DNA of 64,000 nt from the NCBI RefSeq assembly GCF_002954265.1, contig NZ_PPSL01000004.1:372001-436000 (forward strand). The letters run 5' to 3'. The position numbers and the translations under genes are program-made. Origin of the DNA: Flavipsychrobacter stenotrophus. GTDB lineage: Bacteria; Bacteroidota; Bacteroidia; Chitinophagales; Chitinophagaceae. Within the stretch, counting starts at the first letter, position 1, and every line of letters begins with the position of its first letter. Shown piece by piece: positions 50,192 to 59,861 of this stretch. A model generated the notes under the pieces. It worked only from the letters and a program-made list of their open reading frames with translations. It did not search any database and was not told the DNA's origin.

Positions 50192-52849
50192 TTACAACTT
50201 CTGGAATTTTCCGGTTTTAGTTCCGTTTTCGCCAGAGAATTTGTAAATGTACATACCAGATGGTAAGCTTGAAACATCTACGGTCTGTTTGTTCGATCCT
50301 TGTAGTTCATGTACCGTAGTTTGGTTGATTACTTTGCCAACCATATCGGTAATTTCGATCTGAGCATCATTATCGCCTGCGCTTGCCCACTCAAAATTTA
50401 ATGTGCCGTCTGTAGGAATTGGATACACAGTCAATTCGTCTCCTGATTCTGCAGAGGCTACACCACCAGAGTTTGTTTTGAAAAAGTTTCCGGCACTCCA
50501 GGCTGGACCACCATCAATGATCTTAAACCAGGTATATGCACTCACTACACCGCAATAAGCAGCTGTGATAGATACTGTAGCCTTAAAAGCATTATTGTTT
50601 TTGATAGTACCGTAGTTTATACTAAACCAGCCCGGTGTTGTGGTCAAGGAATTGAACGTAAAAATAGCAGGTAGGCTGGATGCCGCTGTTGTTGAATTAG
50701 CAACATTGGCGATAAAGGTAGTACCTGTTGCATCATACTCATCTATCGTAACGTTGTAGCTGCTAAATCCACCTGTTGCACTAGCGGTGCTACCTGCTAA
50801 TCCACAAGATCCTGCTCCCAGCCAACCTATTATGCATGGCGGTGTGGTAACAGGTGATGTGAAAGTAGTAAACGTGGGAGTTAAATTCCTTGGTTGAAAT
50901 GTGCCGCAGCTAGATGGGCCATTAACTAAAAAATCAACAGCTGCTGTAGCACTCTTTACATCAAATAATTGGAATGTTGAGGCTGTGTTGCAAAGGCCGT
51001 TTACTGTTAACGTTACCTTGATGCAATTTACAGGGGAGGCAAGGTAAGCAGGGAAAAGTGTGTACAGATTGACACTTGATGGAAGTGCTCCGGGGGTATA
51101 CTGTGTTGCTGAGGTTCCGGCGGGGATAAATCCACCTGAATAAGAGCCCTTTTCTACGGTTATGGTATAGCCTGTAACGCTACTCACGCCAGCGGGTGCT
51201 ATTGATGGAGCCAAAACAATAGCTGTACTGCCAGCGCACTGCCATACATCTGCCGGTGCAGCCAAAGTTTGGGTTTGGCCACCTACGGTGAAGTTGAGGC
51301 CAGTTACAGAAACACCGCTTACAATGTTAAACAGCTCTTTTACCGGTGTGGCACATGCGCCGGTAGTTACAGTTACCCGTATACAGCCTGTATATCCGCT
51401 CAGGAAAGGGAGAACGGTAAGCAGGTCGGTAGAAGGGAAGCTAGAGGCAACTTTAGTATATGTTTGGGTGCCGGCACCACCAAGTGGGTTAAAAACTGTA
51501 GTGAAATTACCTTTCTCCACAGTTATGGTGTAGTTAGTAAAAGCTCCACTTATGCTTGGGTTTAACAGAAGGGCAGTAGCGCCGTTGCAAAGTGTTATAT
51601 TGGTAGGTGAGGTTGCAGTGCTCGTAATTCCGTTAATATTGAAGTTGGTAGAGGTAGGTGTTGTGAATGCCAAATCAATATCTTCTCCTTCAACATGGCT
51701 ATTTACGCTATAAACCTGATTAGTAAATGCATATCCCGGGTCATTAAGATTGGAGCCTGTATACCCAAAAGTTCCAAACCCTGCTGGCGAAGGTATGTAG
51801 TAGTCCAGGTTTACATCGGTCATTGTTGCGTCGAACTGACCAAAATAGATCTTGCCATCCTTTCCTAATGCCATAGTGCAGTTAATTGCATTTGATGCAC
51901 TTATGGGTGTAAAACTACCTGCTGTATTTTCTACATAATAACCAAAGTCCGTTCCGTTGTTGGCGTACCAGCGGCGAGAGCTTTTCAAAGTTACCTGCAC
52001 TACTCCGCATCTCTGATATATTCCTGTAGGGCGTCCGATTGGAGTTGTTACAGGTGCCATCATGCCCACATATGCGGTAAAGGCTCCTGTAGTGGTGTTG
52101 CATGTTGTAAACTTACCTGTATTATTAAAATAGGCGATCGTTGCACCATCGGGCGATATATGCGGGGTGGTAGCAACGGTAGGTATGCTGCTGCTAATAG
52201 TAATAGGACCTGATATGACGCCAGTATAAGAAATTGCGTAACGAAGCAATGCGCTACTTGTGGCAGCAAAACCCATTGTGCCCTTCAAAACGTAAATGAA
52301 TCGCGTTCCGTCAGAATTCAGTGGGGCAACCACTGTTGAATACCCAAGTGTACTGGCAGAGGCAACAATCTGTGGGGCTCCTGCTGAAGGATAGCCTGTT
52401 GTAGCAGGATTTGTTGTCACAGTCGAGGCGTCGATCGTGCTTATTGTAACAATATTTCCGTAGGGAGAAGTAGCGCCTGTAGGGTATTGAACGGATAGGG
52501 CATAGTATTTTTTGCAATTTCCCGGTATTGGAAATAACTGTGGTAAGGGGCCAGTTAAAGATCCTGATATATTAGGGTATCCAACTACAAATCCGCTTGT
52601 GCCTATGTTATTTAAAATGCCGAACATAAGGTAGCCGGCACTGTTGAAAACTGGTTGCTCTTCCTGATCTATCGCATAGTTATAGGTGGCTGGGCTTGAA
52701 GGGAAAGGTGTTGTGGTGCCCGTAGCGGTATTATATAATTTGTAATTTCCTACAGGTATATAAGTATCCTGTGCTCGTGTACTAACTACGTTAGCCATTG
52801 AAAGGCATATCAATGTTAACGAAGTTAACAAATATTTTATTTTCGTCAT
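50192..52849 (-). CDS. T9SS type A secreted protein, tandem paralogue 1
   Basis: An 885-residue protein with a signal peptide (residues 1-26, cleaved at STRAQD). Residues about 30-360 look like a beta-propeller-like N-terminal region with the repeat HISPDGATIAYFNNTGKF; then come Ig-like segments beginning ITLCNGATALLLNPSISG and VWQCAGSTAIVLAPS. The last 75 residues are a type A sorting domain (LTVYPIPTDGTLNFEWASAG, IEITDMVGKVINQT, SLPSGMYIYKFSGENGTKTG). Its neighbour at 53532-56171 is clearly paralogous along the whole length, with the C-terminal 280 residues almost identical. Function unknown; it is an extracellular protein delivered by the type IX system. Confidence 0.9.
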   Translation of the reverse strand: MTKIKYLLTSLTLICLSMANVVSTRAQDTYIPVGNYKLYNTATGTTTPFPSSPATYNYAIDQEEQPVFNSAGYLMFGILNNIGTSGFVVGYPNISGSLTGPLPQLFPIPGNCKKYYALSVQYPTGATSPYGNIVTISTIDASTVTTNPATTGYPSAGAPQIVASASTLGYSTVVAPLNSDGTRFIYVLKGTMGFAATSSALLRYAISYTGVISGPITISSSIPTVATTPHISPDGATIAYFNNTGKFTTCNTTTGAFTAYVGMMAPVTTPIGRPTGIYQRCGVVQVTLKSSRRWYANNGTDFGYYVENTAGSFTPISASNAINCTMALGKDGKIYFGQFDATMTDVNLDYYIPSPAGFGTFGYTGSNLNDPGYAFTNQVYSVNSHVEGEDIDLAFTTPTSTNFNINGITSTATSPTNITLCNGATALLLNPSISGAFTNYTITVEKGNFTTVFNPLGGAGTQTYTKVASSFPSTDLLTVLPFLSGYTGCIRVTVTTGACATPVKELFNIVSGVSVTGLNFTVGGQTQTLAAPADVWQCAGSTAIVLAPSIAPAGVSSVTGYTITVEKGSYSGGFIPAGTSATQYTPGALPSSVNLYTLFPAYLASPVNCIKVTLTVNGLCNTASTFQLFDVKSATAAVDFLVNGPSSCGTFQPRNLTPTFTTFTSPVTTPPCIIGWLGAGSCGLAGSTASATGGFSSYNVTIDEYDATGTTFIANVANSTTAASSLPAIFTFNSLTTTPGWFSINYGTIKNNNAFKATVSITAAYCGVVSAYTWFKIIDGGPAWSAGNFFKTNSGGVASAESGDELTVYPIPTDGTLNFEWASAGDNDAQIEITDMVGKVINQTTVHELQGSNKQTVDVSSLPSGMYIYKFSGENGTKTGKFQKL

Positions 52850-53462
52850 GATGATTAAGTATAAAATTAAATAAGAAATAAATTATGTTTGTTAAATAGA
52901 TAATGATATTATTTAAGTAGGACTTCTGGGCTTTTTATAAAAAAGCTTACGATAATATGAGTTTACCATATTTGATTATTTTAGACTTCAAATTAAGCTA
53001 TATAAAAATATATAATGTAAATTGAATTGTGTAATTTGAGAAAGAAAGTTGTAATTGCGGCAGGGAAATACCCTAAAATGAACAAAGGATGGACCTATGT
53101 TGTTTTGTAGTGGGGATTGAAAAGGCTGAGCCTAACATTATTGGTGAAATCCAGGGGGAGAAAATTAATGCCGGAATGGTTTGGTGTTTGTTTCATGAGT
53201 GTAGGTTTTTTTAGGAAAAATGTACAGATGCTTTATTTCAAAAAGCTCCATTTGCAAGTGTAAGGTAGGTGTCAGAAAGTAATTTGTCAACTTTTTTTTA
53301 AACTTTATTTATTTAATGTTTAGACTTTTGTTTACAAATTGTTTAAAAGATTAAAAAACAATAAAGTATTATTTTAAAGTTTTGATTATAACCGTGCATG
53401 GTATTTTCAGGATGGTATAAAAAACATGTAAGTATAGGAGTATCGTAAAAATCAGAAAATAT
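52850..53462. other. AT-rich upstream region of paralogue 1
   Basis: About 610 bp without a gene. GGCTTTTTATAAAA (about 52931) and GGACCTA (about 53088) recur in the same order and spacing upstream of paralogue 2 (about 56265 and 56419), and further AT-rich blocks at about 53290-53370 resemble 56600-56690. The duplication therefore included the regulatory DNA. Confidence 0.55.
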
Positions 53463-53493
53463 AAAGAGCGCTTCCGTTGCCGGAGCGCCCTTT
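53463..53493 (-). terminator. Terminator of paralogue 2
   Basis: AAAGAGCGCTTCCGTTGCC followed by GGAGCGCCCTTT; same stem as 50132-50163 with one compensatory pair change. Confidence 0.75.
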
Positions 53494-53531
53494 ATAGACT
53501 CTTAACTACATTTATTTTCAAAGATTACAGA

Positions 53532-56171
53532 TTATAATTTCTGGAATTTTCCGGTTTTAATTCCGTTTTCGCCAGAGAATTTGTAAATGTACATACCAGA
53601 TGGTAAGCTTGAAACATCTACTGTCTGCTTGTTTGATCCTTGAATTTGATGTACAGCGTTTTGGCTTATTGCTTTTCCAACCATGTCGGTAATTTCGATC
53701 TGAGCATCTTTATCGCCTGCGCTTGCCCACTCAAAATTTATTGTTCCGTCTGTAGGGATTGGATAAACAGTCAATTCATCTCCTGACTCTGTAGAGGCTA
53801 CTCCACCAGGGTTTGTTTTGAAAAAGTTACCGGCACTCCATGCTGGCCCACCGTCAATAATTTTAAACCAGGTATACGCATTCACTACACCGCAATAAGC
53901 AGCTGTGATAGATACTGTTGCCTTAAAAGCATTATTGTTTTTGATAGTACCGTAGTTTATACTAAACCAGCCCGGTGTTGTGGTTAAGGAATTGAAAGTA
54001 AAAACAGCAGGTAGGCTGGTTGCCGCTGTTGTTGAATTAGCAACATTGGCGATAAAGGTAGTACCTGTAGCATCATACTCATCTATCGTAACGGTATAGC
54101 TGCTAAACCCACCTGTTGCAGAAGCGCTGCCACCTGCCAATCCACAAGAGCCTGCTCCAAGCCACCCTTGAATGCATGGTGGGGAGGTAACCGGTTGCGC
54201 AAAAGTAGTAAATGTAGGTGTTAGAAGGCGGGACTGAAAAGTAGTGCAGCTGGAAGGGCCATTAACAGAAAAATTGACTGCTGCAGTAGCGCTCTGTACG
54301 TTAAATATCTGTACGCTTGACGCTGTGTTGCATAGTCCGATTACAGCCAATGTTACCCTGATATAACCTGCAGGAGATGTAAGATAAGCTGGGAAAAGGG
54401 TATACAGATCTGTACTTGTAAGCGGCCCTGTAAAAGGTGCACTTACACCGCTGCCTATTGGAGTAAAGATGCCTCCTGAAAATGTGCCTTTTACTACTGT
54501 TATTGTATAATTGGCAACACTACCTGCACCAGCGGTAACTGAAGGCACGAATGGTAATGCTGTACTACCACCGCACTGCCATACATTGGCTGGTGTGCCC
54601 GCCAGGGTTTGCGTCTGACCATCTACAGTAAAGTTGAGGCCGGTGATAGAAACGCCTGTACTTATATTAAATAGCTCTACCACAGAAGTGCCGCAGCCAC
54701 CTACAGTCACAGTTACGCGCATATAGCCTGTATACCCGCTAAGGAAAGGGAGAACGGTGAGTAGGTCGGTAGAAGGGAAATTGGAGGCAACTTTAGTATA
54801 GGTCTGGCTACTGGTTGGTGTGAATGATCCTGACCATGTACCTTTTTCCACCTTTATGGTATAGTTGGTAAAAGCGCCAGATATGCTTGGATTTATTTGA
54901 AGAGTGGTAGTACCTCCGCACAGTACGATATTAGCTGGTGAAGTGGAGGTGCCGGTAATGCCATTCACATTGAAGCTGGTAGAGCTAGGTGTTGAGAATG
55001 ATAAGTCAATATCTTCACCTTCAACGTGGTTATTTACACAATAGATCTCATTGCCCATTGAAAAACCTGATATATCATTGAGGAGACCACCCGTGAAGCC
55101 AAAAGTACCAAGTCCAGATACTGCTGGTATGTAATAATTCAGTTTAGTATCTCCTGAAGCAACGTCTAACTGACCAAAATAGATCCTGCCATTTTTACCC
55201 AATGCCATTGTGCAATTTGTGGCATTTGCACCACTGAGTGCTGTAAAACTACCTGCTGTACTTTCTATATAGTAACCAAAGGCAGTGCCATTGTTGGCGT
55301 ACCAACGACGAGAGCCACCAACTGTTGTTTGCACGACCCCGCAAATCTGATATATGCCAAGCGGTGTGCTCATTGAGCCTCCTGATAAAGGAGCTGTCAT
55401 GCCAAGATAGGAAGTAAATGCACCGGTACTGGTATTGCAAGTTGTAAACTTACCTGTATTATCAAAGTAAGCCATAGATGCGCCGTCAGGCGACAAATGC
55501 ATAGGGGCAGCGATAATAGGCAGTCCGGAGGCAATAGTGGTCGGGCCCGAGATAACGCCGTTAAAAGAAACGGTATAACGAAGCAACGTACTGCTTGGAG
55601 GGGCATATCCCATAACACCTCTCATAACGTATATGTATCGCGTGCCGTCTGAATTTAATGGAGCTGCTGCAGCAAGGTAGCCTAAAACACTGCCAGATGC
55701 CACAACCTGCAGTGCTCCTGTTGAAGGATACCCTGTAGTAGCCGGATTGGAAGTAACCGCTGAAACATCTATAGTGCTCATCACCACTACGTTTCCGTAA
55801 TAGGGAGTCATGCCTGTTGCATATTGGACAGATAGGGTAAAGTACTTATTGCAATTCCCGGGTATTGAAAATACCTGAGATGTAGGTCCGGTCGCAGATC
55901 CTGATAAATTGGGATTCCCAACTGTAAATCCGCTTGAAGCAGTATTATTCAAAATGCTAAACTTCAGATCGCCTGTACTGTTGAAAACAGGTTGCTGATC
56001 AATCGAATAGCTATAAGTAGCCGGACTTCCGGGAAAGGTAGTTATTGCGCTTGTGGCAGTATTAAACAACCTATAGCTTCCCAGAGCAATATAAGTGTCC
56101 TGCGCCTGAGTACTCATCACACTGGTAAGCAAAAGACACGCTGTAAACAATAAATTTTTTATTTTTATCAT
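53532..56171 (-). CDS. T9SS type A secreted protein, tandem paralogue 2
   Basis: An 879-residue protein with signal peptide (MIKIKNLLFTACLLLTSVMS, then TQAQ) and the same architecture as paralogue 1: propeller-like region, Ig-like cysteine-containing repeats (IVLCGGTTTLQINPSISGAF, VWQCGGSTALPFVPS), and type A sorting domain (ELTVYPIPTDGTINFEWASA, SLPSGMYIYKFSGENGIKTG). The paralogues differ most in the N-terminal half and are nearly identical from about residue 600 on, suggesting gene conversion or a younger exchange of the C-terminal part. The pair share strand, terminators and upstream blocks. Confidence 0.9.
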   Translation of the reverse strand: MIKIKNLLFTACLLLTSVMSTQAQDTYIALGSYRLFNTATSAITTFPGSPATYSYSIDQQPVFNSTGDLKFSILNNTASSGFTVGNPNLSGSATGPTSQVFSIPGNCNKYFTLSVQYATGMTPYYGNVVVMSTIDVSAVTSNPATTGYPSTGALQVVASGSVLGYLAAAAPLNSDGTRYIYVMRGVMGYAPPSSTLLRYTVSFNGVISGPTTIASGLPIIAAPMHLSPDGASMAYFDNTGKFTTCNTSTGAFTSYLGMTAPLSGGSMSTPLGIYQICGVVQTTVGGSRRWYANNGTAFGYYIESTAGSFTALSGANATNCTMALGKNGRIYFGQLDVASGDTKLNYYIPAVSGLGTFGFTGGLLNDISGFSMGNEIYCVNNHVEGEDIDLSFSTPSSTSFNVNGITGTSTSPANIVLCGGTTTLQINPSISGAFTNYTIKVEKGTWSGSFTPTSSQTYTKVASNFPSTDLLTVLPFLSGYTGYMRVTVTVGGCGTSVVELFNISTGVSITGLNFTVDGQTQTLAGTPANVWQCGGSTALPFVPSVTAGAGSVANYTITVVKGTFSGGIFTPIGSGVSAPFTGPLTSTDLYTLFPAYLTSPAGYIRVTLAVIGLCNTASSVQIFNVQSATAAVNFSVNGPSSCTTFQSRLLTPTFTTFAQPVTSPPCIQGWLGAGSCGLAGGSASATGGFSSYTVTIDEYDATGTTFIANVANSTTAATSLPAVFTFNSLTTTPGWFSINYGTIKNNNAFKATVSITAAYCGVVNAYTWFKIIDGGPAWSAGNFFKTNPGGVASTESGDELTVYPIPTDGTINFEWASAGDKDAQIEITDMVGKAISQNAVHQIQGSNKQTVDVSSLPSGMYIYKFSGENGIKTGKFQKL

Positions 56172-56884
56172 GATGATTTATTTTAAAATTAAATTAATAA
56201 TAAATTAATTATTTAAAATTTATAGTGGATTTATTTGAAATTTTGTTGGCCCCCTCGGCTTTTTATAAAACAGCTTAAAATAACATATTGTTGACATATA
56301 CAATTAAATAAGCCATTTGCATTAAAAACCTCAGCAGAGGGAAGAAGTGAGCTACATCCGATTTTGGTTATTCGTGGAGGCTGGTTGAGTGTCGATTTAT
56401 CCCGAAAACAAAATAGATTGGACCTACGGGGTATTTTTGTACGAATGGAAATTGCTTGGTCGCGCTTTACAGTTAGCGATTGTGTGTAGGGAAATCACGC
56501 TAAGATTATTCTTTAATTGTTTCATAACTATAGGTTTTTAGAGAAAATCAATCGGTTGAATGAGAAAGGATAACTTATTTCTATGGCAAGGTATGTCTCA
56601 ATTTTTAATTTCTAAACTTATTTTTAAATTATATAAAATTAATATTTCTTATACTGTTTGTAAATAGATTAAGAAAAATATAAAATATTAATATGTAATT
56701 AATTTACAATTGTATTGACCTGGATTTTTTGAAAACGCTTCCAGCAAGGTACCTGTTGGGTGTTTAAACAGTGTTCAAACAATACGCAGGATCTGGTAGA
56801 TTTATGGGTGAACTCATGGATCAATCCTAAATGAGAAAATCTCCTAAGATGCAGTGCTGGACTACTTCTTAGGGTGCTGCAAGT
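56172..56884. other. AT-rich upstream region of paralogue 2
   Basis: About 700 bp without a gene. It contains the blocks shared with 52850-53462 and long A/T tracts. I see no RNA gene or ORF in it. Downstream follow the tRNA relic and tRNA genes. Confidence 0.5.
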
Positions 56885-56935
56885 GCTCTCCCTTCTGGAC
56901 TTAAACCATCCCGTACCTACGGGATGATTAACTGG
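56885..56935 (-). pseudogene. Decayed tRNA-Asn copy with a palindrome inserted
   Basis: GCTCTCCCTTCTGGACTT at 56885-56902 equals the 3' part of the two intact tRNA-Asn genes; after AAACC comes ATCCCGTA-CC-TACGGGAT (56908-56925), a perfect hairpin, and then GATTAAC as in the anticodon stem. The remaining 5' half has no match. It cannot fold as a tRNA. Confidence 0.55.
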
Positions 56936-57085
56936 TCGTACTGGACACTATCTAATTCGTCCAAAGTACCTGCCTCAGATAGCGTGGTATAGAACGAGTT
57001 GTGTCTACTGAATGTGTTGAACGGCCCTAAAAGAGAAAATCCTCATATAAACCTGATAAACAAGTTAATATGAGGATTTCTAGCG

Positions 57086-57159
57086 CTCTCCCTTCTGGAC
57101 TTGAACCAGAGACCCTCTGATTAACAGTCAGATGCTCTAACCAACTGAGCTAAGGAAGA
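57086..57159 (-). tRNA. tRNA-Asn (GTT), copy 1
   Basis: 74 nt on the minus strand. Acceptor TCTTCCT/AGGGAGA, D-arm GCTCAGTTGGTTAGAGC, anticodon arm CTGACTGTTAATCAG with anticodon GTT, T-arm TCTGG-TTCAAGT-CCAGA, discriminator G. CCA is not encoded. Confidence 0.96.
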
Positions 57160-57277
57160 ATCTTGTAAAACAAAAATAAAGCGTTTTTCCGTGCTTTCAA
57201 AAAATGAAAACTAAAAAAATACTGCTTTCATTTAAAGCAAAAAAGCAGCTACAAATGAATGTAACTGCTTTTGACTG

Positions 57278-57351
57278 CTCTCCCTTCTGGACTTGAACCA
57301 GAGACCCTCTGATTAACAGTCAGATGCTCTAACCAACTGAGCTAAGGAAGA
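57278..57351 (-). tRNA. tRNA-Asn (GTT), copy 2
   Basis: Identical in sequence to the copy at 57086-57159, 118 bp away on the same strand, with the same arms and anticodon GTT. The two may be cotranscribed. Confidence 0.96.
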
Positions 57352-57545
57352 ATCTTTACCCTATTAGATACTTTGCAATCGCTTACGCTGTATCGTTTTG
57401 GGAGTGCAAAAATAGGTTGTTTTTTAGTTCTACAAAATTATTTGCTGCTTTTTTTTAGATATTTTTTATTGGCAAGTAAAACAAGTACATCTGAATAGTT
57501 TTAAATAAATTGAGTTAAAATAAATGTGATTAATTTAACCAGATG

Positions 57546-57568
57546 CATTGGAATCCAATGTATCTTTG
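57546..57568 (+). promoter_or_regulatory. Promoter with palindromic operator before the PadR pair
   Basis: CATTGGA-A-TCCAATG (57546-57560) is a perfect palindrome directly followed by the -7 element TATCTTTG (57561-57568). With flanking bases the symmetry extends to AT(g)CATTGGA...TCCAATG(t)AT. The position between -33 and -7 fits repression by a dimer. Confidence 0.6.
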
Positions 57569-57591
57569 TCTTATGCTAATAAATAGTTGAT

Positions 57592-57852
57592 ATGTCGCAA
57601 CTCTATACACCAGATAAAAAGCTCCTGGCAATTGTTTTGAAGTTGTTGGATAAAGAAGAGAAAATGCACGGCTACCTGCTTACACAAAGATTCAAAAGCA
57701 TGGTAGATGTGCCGGTAAAGGAAGGTGCATTGTATCCTACTCTTTACTTGCTTGAGGCAAGGGGTTTGCTGGTAACAGAAACAGAAGATATGGGAAAAAG
57801 AGTACGAAAGTATTATAGCCTGAGTGCAGCAGGTAAAAGGGCATCGGAGTAA
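57592..57852 (+). CDS. PadR-family regulator, short paralogue
   Basis: An 86-residue winged-helix protein: LLAIVLKLLDKEEKMHGYLL, VPVKEGALYPTLYLLEARGL and TETEDMGKRVRKYYSLSAAG match the PadR domain. It stops right after the wing and lacks the C-terminal dimerisation helix of its neighbour, so it may depend on a partner, perhaps by heterodimerising with the next gene product. 47 bp before the second PadR gene. Confidence 0.88.
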   Translation: MSQLYTPDKKLLAIVLKLLDKEEKMHGYLLTQRFKSMVDVPVKEGALYPTLYLLEARGLLVTETEDMGKRVRKYYSLSAAGKRASE

Positions 57853-57899
57853 CAGACAGATTGGTTAACTTGTATAAGAGAAGCTATAAATAAAAGGAT

Positions 57900-58241
57900 A
57901 TGATTTTTTCAACGGAATTGCTGAAGGGGACGCTTAAGACCATCGTTTTGAAATTGCTCGACGATAACAAAAGAATGTATGGTTATGAGATAACGCAGAA
58001 AGTGAAAGATCTGACAGCCGATAGAATTCAGCTTACGGAAGGATCGCTATATCCAACGCTGCATGCACTTGAAGCTGAGGGCTTGCTGACAACCGAACTG
58101 GAATATATTGGTAAGCGGGTGCGTAAGTACTATAGCCTCAGCCAGACGGGTAAAACAAAGTCGGCCGAAAAGGTAAATGAGCTGGCGGCGTTTATGGAAA
58201 CTATGACTATTCTGCTTGATATCAAACCTAAAATTGCCTAA
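57900..58241 (+). CDS. PadR-family regulator
   Basis: A 113-residue PadR protein: TIVLKLLDDNKRMYGYEITQ, the recognition region QLTEGSLYPTLHALEAEG, YIGKRVRKYYSLSQTGKTKS and a C-terminal helix EKVNELAAFMETMTILLD. It is paralogous to the gene before it. Its stop codon is directly followed by the ATG of the membrane protein gene, so the two are tightly coupled. It probably represses its own operon through the palindrome at 57546-57560. Confidence 0.94.
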   Translation: MIFSTELLKGTLKTIVLKLLDDNKRMYGYEITQKVKDLTADRIQLTEGSLYPTLHALEAEGLLTTELEYIGKRVRKYYSLSQTGKTKSAEKVNELAAFMETMTILLDIKPKIA

Positions 58242-59381
58242 ATGTATACCATTACAGACGAGCAGATAGACTTCATCCTTGCCGATATCAAAAAGAATGG
58301 TATCGATACGGAAGATCTGCAGCTAAATCTGCTGGATCATATTTGCTGCATACTGGAGCATGAGGTGAGTAGTGATGGCGATTTTGATGCCAGCTACAAG
58401 AGGGTGGTGCGGCAGTTTTATAAACGGGAGCTGTCGGAAATAGAAGAAGAAACAAAACAATTGCTCCAATTCAAAAACTATTATGCAATGAAAAGGTTAA
58501 TGCTCATTTCCGGTGCTATTTCGGCAGCTGCATTTATAGGTGGTTCTATATTGAAGATCATGGCGTGGCCCGGTGCAAGCGCGTTGCTTTTCCTGGGGGT
58601 GGTTATCCTTAGTTTTCTGTTTTTACCGCTACTGGTGTTGCTGAAGACCCGCGAAGCAGATACCCGCCGTAATAAGCTGGTGTTGATACTTGGCGCAGTG
58701 GTAGGTATATTATATAGCATGTCGACACTGTTTGCCATGATGCACTGGCCGGGGGCTACATCACTCTGGCTCACAACGGTCATCATGTCTATAGGTGTGC
58801 TGGTGCCTACTTATTTTTTTACCGGCATCCGCCAACCCGAAACCAAAGTAAATACCATTGTTACTACTATACTGCTTGTAAGTGCCACGGGTTTGCTGTT
58901 TACAATGTTGCGTATACGCCAGCCATTGCCGCTGCAAACGTACAATTATATTAAAAATGAACAGCTGTTGAAGAAGATGCAGCGAAACCTGAATAATGTT
59001 GGTGATACCAACAACAAATTAGTTGCCGATATCAATACTGCCTGTGACAGCCTTAAGGGTATCATACTGAACAGGGACATAGCCCGCACAACTATCCCCG
59101 ATGATGCCGAGCAAAAAGAGATAATTATAGCCGAGCGTAACGTGTTTATGCCGGAAACGAGTGAGGCCTTTGCACTACTGGAAAAGCTTAGAGTAGCAGT
59201 CTCTGCATACAATGCAGCGCAAACAACTAATGATAACAAAATATCGACGGCCCATACAGTTTTAGAAATTGCACCCGATAAATTAAATACCTGTACCAAT
59301 TTTTTTGTGTTGAACAGCCTTACGCAGATGCAGCTGAGCCTGGTGAGCAATGCGCAGCACCCGGTGTTGACTATGAAGTAA
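58242..59381 (+). CDS. PadR-linked membrane protein with HAAS-like N-terminus
   Basis: A 379-residue protein. Residues 1-85 are a helical soluble domain (EDLQLNLLDHICCILEHEVS, FYKRELSEIEEETKQLL) that looks like the HAAS-type signalling domains found next to PadR genes. Four or five membrane helices follow (about 88-225), with repeated K-I-M-A-W-P-G-A and M-M-H-W-P-G-A-T motifs recalling the GldL/DUF-type W-P-G-A signature of Bacteroidota membrane proteins. The last 140 residues form a soluble, coiled domain. Function unknown; as an operon partner of PadR it is probably an envelope stress sensor or effector. Start is immediate after the PadR stop. Confidence 0.8.
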   Translation: MYTITDEQIDFILADIKKNGIDTEDLQLNLLDHICCILEHEVSSDGDFDASYKRVVRQFYKRELSEIEEETKQLLQFKNYYAMKRLMLISGAISAAAFIGGSILKIMAWPGASALLFLGVVILSFLFLPLLVLLKTREADTRRNKLVLILGAVVGILYSMSTLFAMMHWPGATSLWLTTVIMSIGVLVPTYFFTGIRQPETKVNTIVTTILLVSATGLLFTMLRIRQPLPLQTYNYIKNEQLLKKMQRNLNNVGDTNNKLVADINTACDSLKGIILNRDIARTTIPDDAEQKEIIIAERNVFMPETSEAFALLEKLRVAVSAYNAAQTTNDNKISTAHTVLEIAPDKLNTCTNFFVLNSLTQMQLSLVSNAQHPVLTMK

Positions 59382-59429
59382 ATTGCCGGAATAGCAAGGC
59401 GTATAAAAGTGTAGTGGTATATATAGTTA

Positions 59430-59659
59430 TGTCGCCCCTACAGGGCTGGTATTAAATTGAGGAAGTTTTGCTTAATTAGACATGCGATACCTTCGGCATC
59501 GGCCACCTAATTAATAACTGATTTGCTATAAACATGTGATGCCTTCAGCATCATTACGCACAATGACTCCTTTAACTTAATGACTTGCCTTTCTGGGCTG
59601 GTCGTTTTCGTGACTGTTCTTTTGAATACCATATTCCCTGTCAGTCAGGGGACAGGGAA
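59430..59659. repeat. Intergenic repeat cluster, twin-hairpin module copy 2 and others
   Basis: The 480-bp gap 59382-59861 has no gene. It holds GCCCCTACAGGGC (59435-59447, GCCCT-GTA-GGGGC family, inverted), the twin-hairpin module inverted at 59480-59557 (minus strand: GATGCTGAAGGCATC and GATGCCGAAGGTATC with TTATAGCAAA between), and the hairpin TTCCCTGTC/GACAGGGAA (59634-59659). Confidence 0.6.
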
Positions 59660-59861
59660 ACTATTGTCTTTTAAAACTACAAAATCATCGTTGCTATGTA
59701 TGCCATCCTTCGTAGAGTAGCCGCTGCTTAGCGCTAAAAATCCCAATTAATTTCTCATTTCGTTTGCCTTCTTCACCTGCATTTCAGCGTGTACAGGTCT
59801 TGCTATGCCCCTAATTGTCATCACCAATCATTCATTTCACCACTCTTAAAACTTAAAGATC

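Noticed and set aside
56885-57086. tRNA 3' fragment as the att site of an integrated island
   Set aside because: Only about 180 bp separate it from the intact tRNA, there is no integrase, and the neighbouring genes look native; a decayed tRNA copy is simpler.
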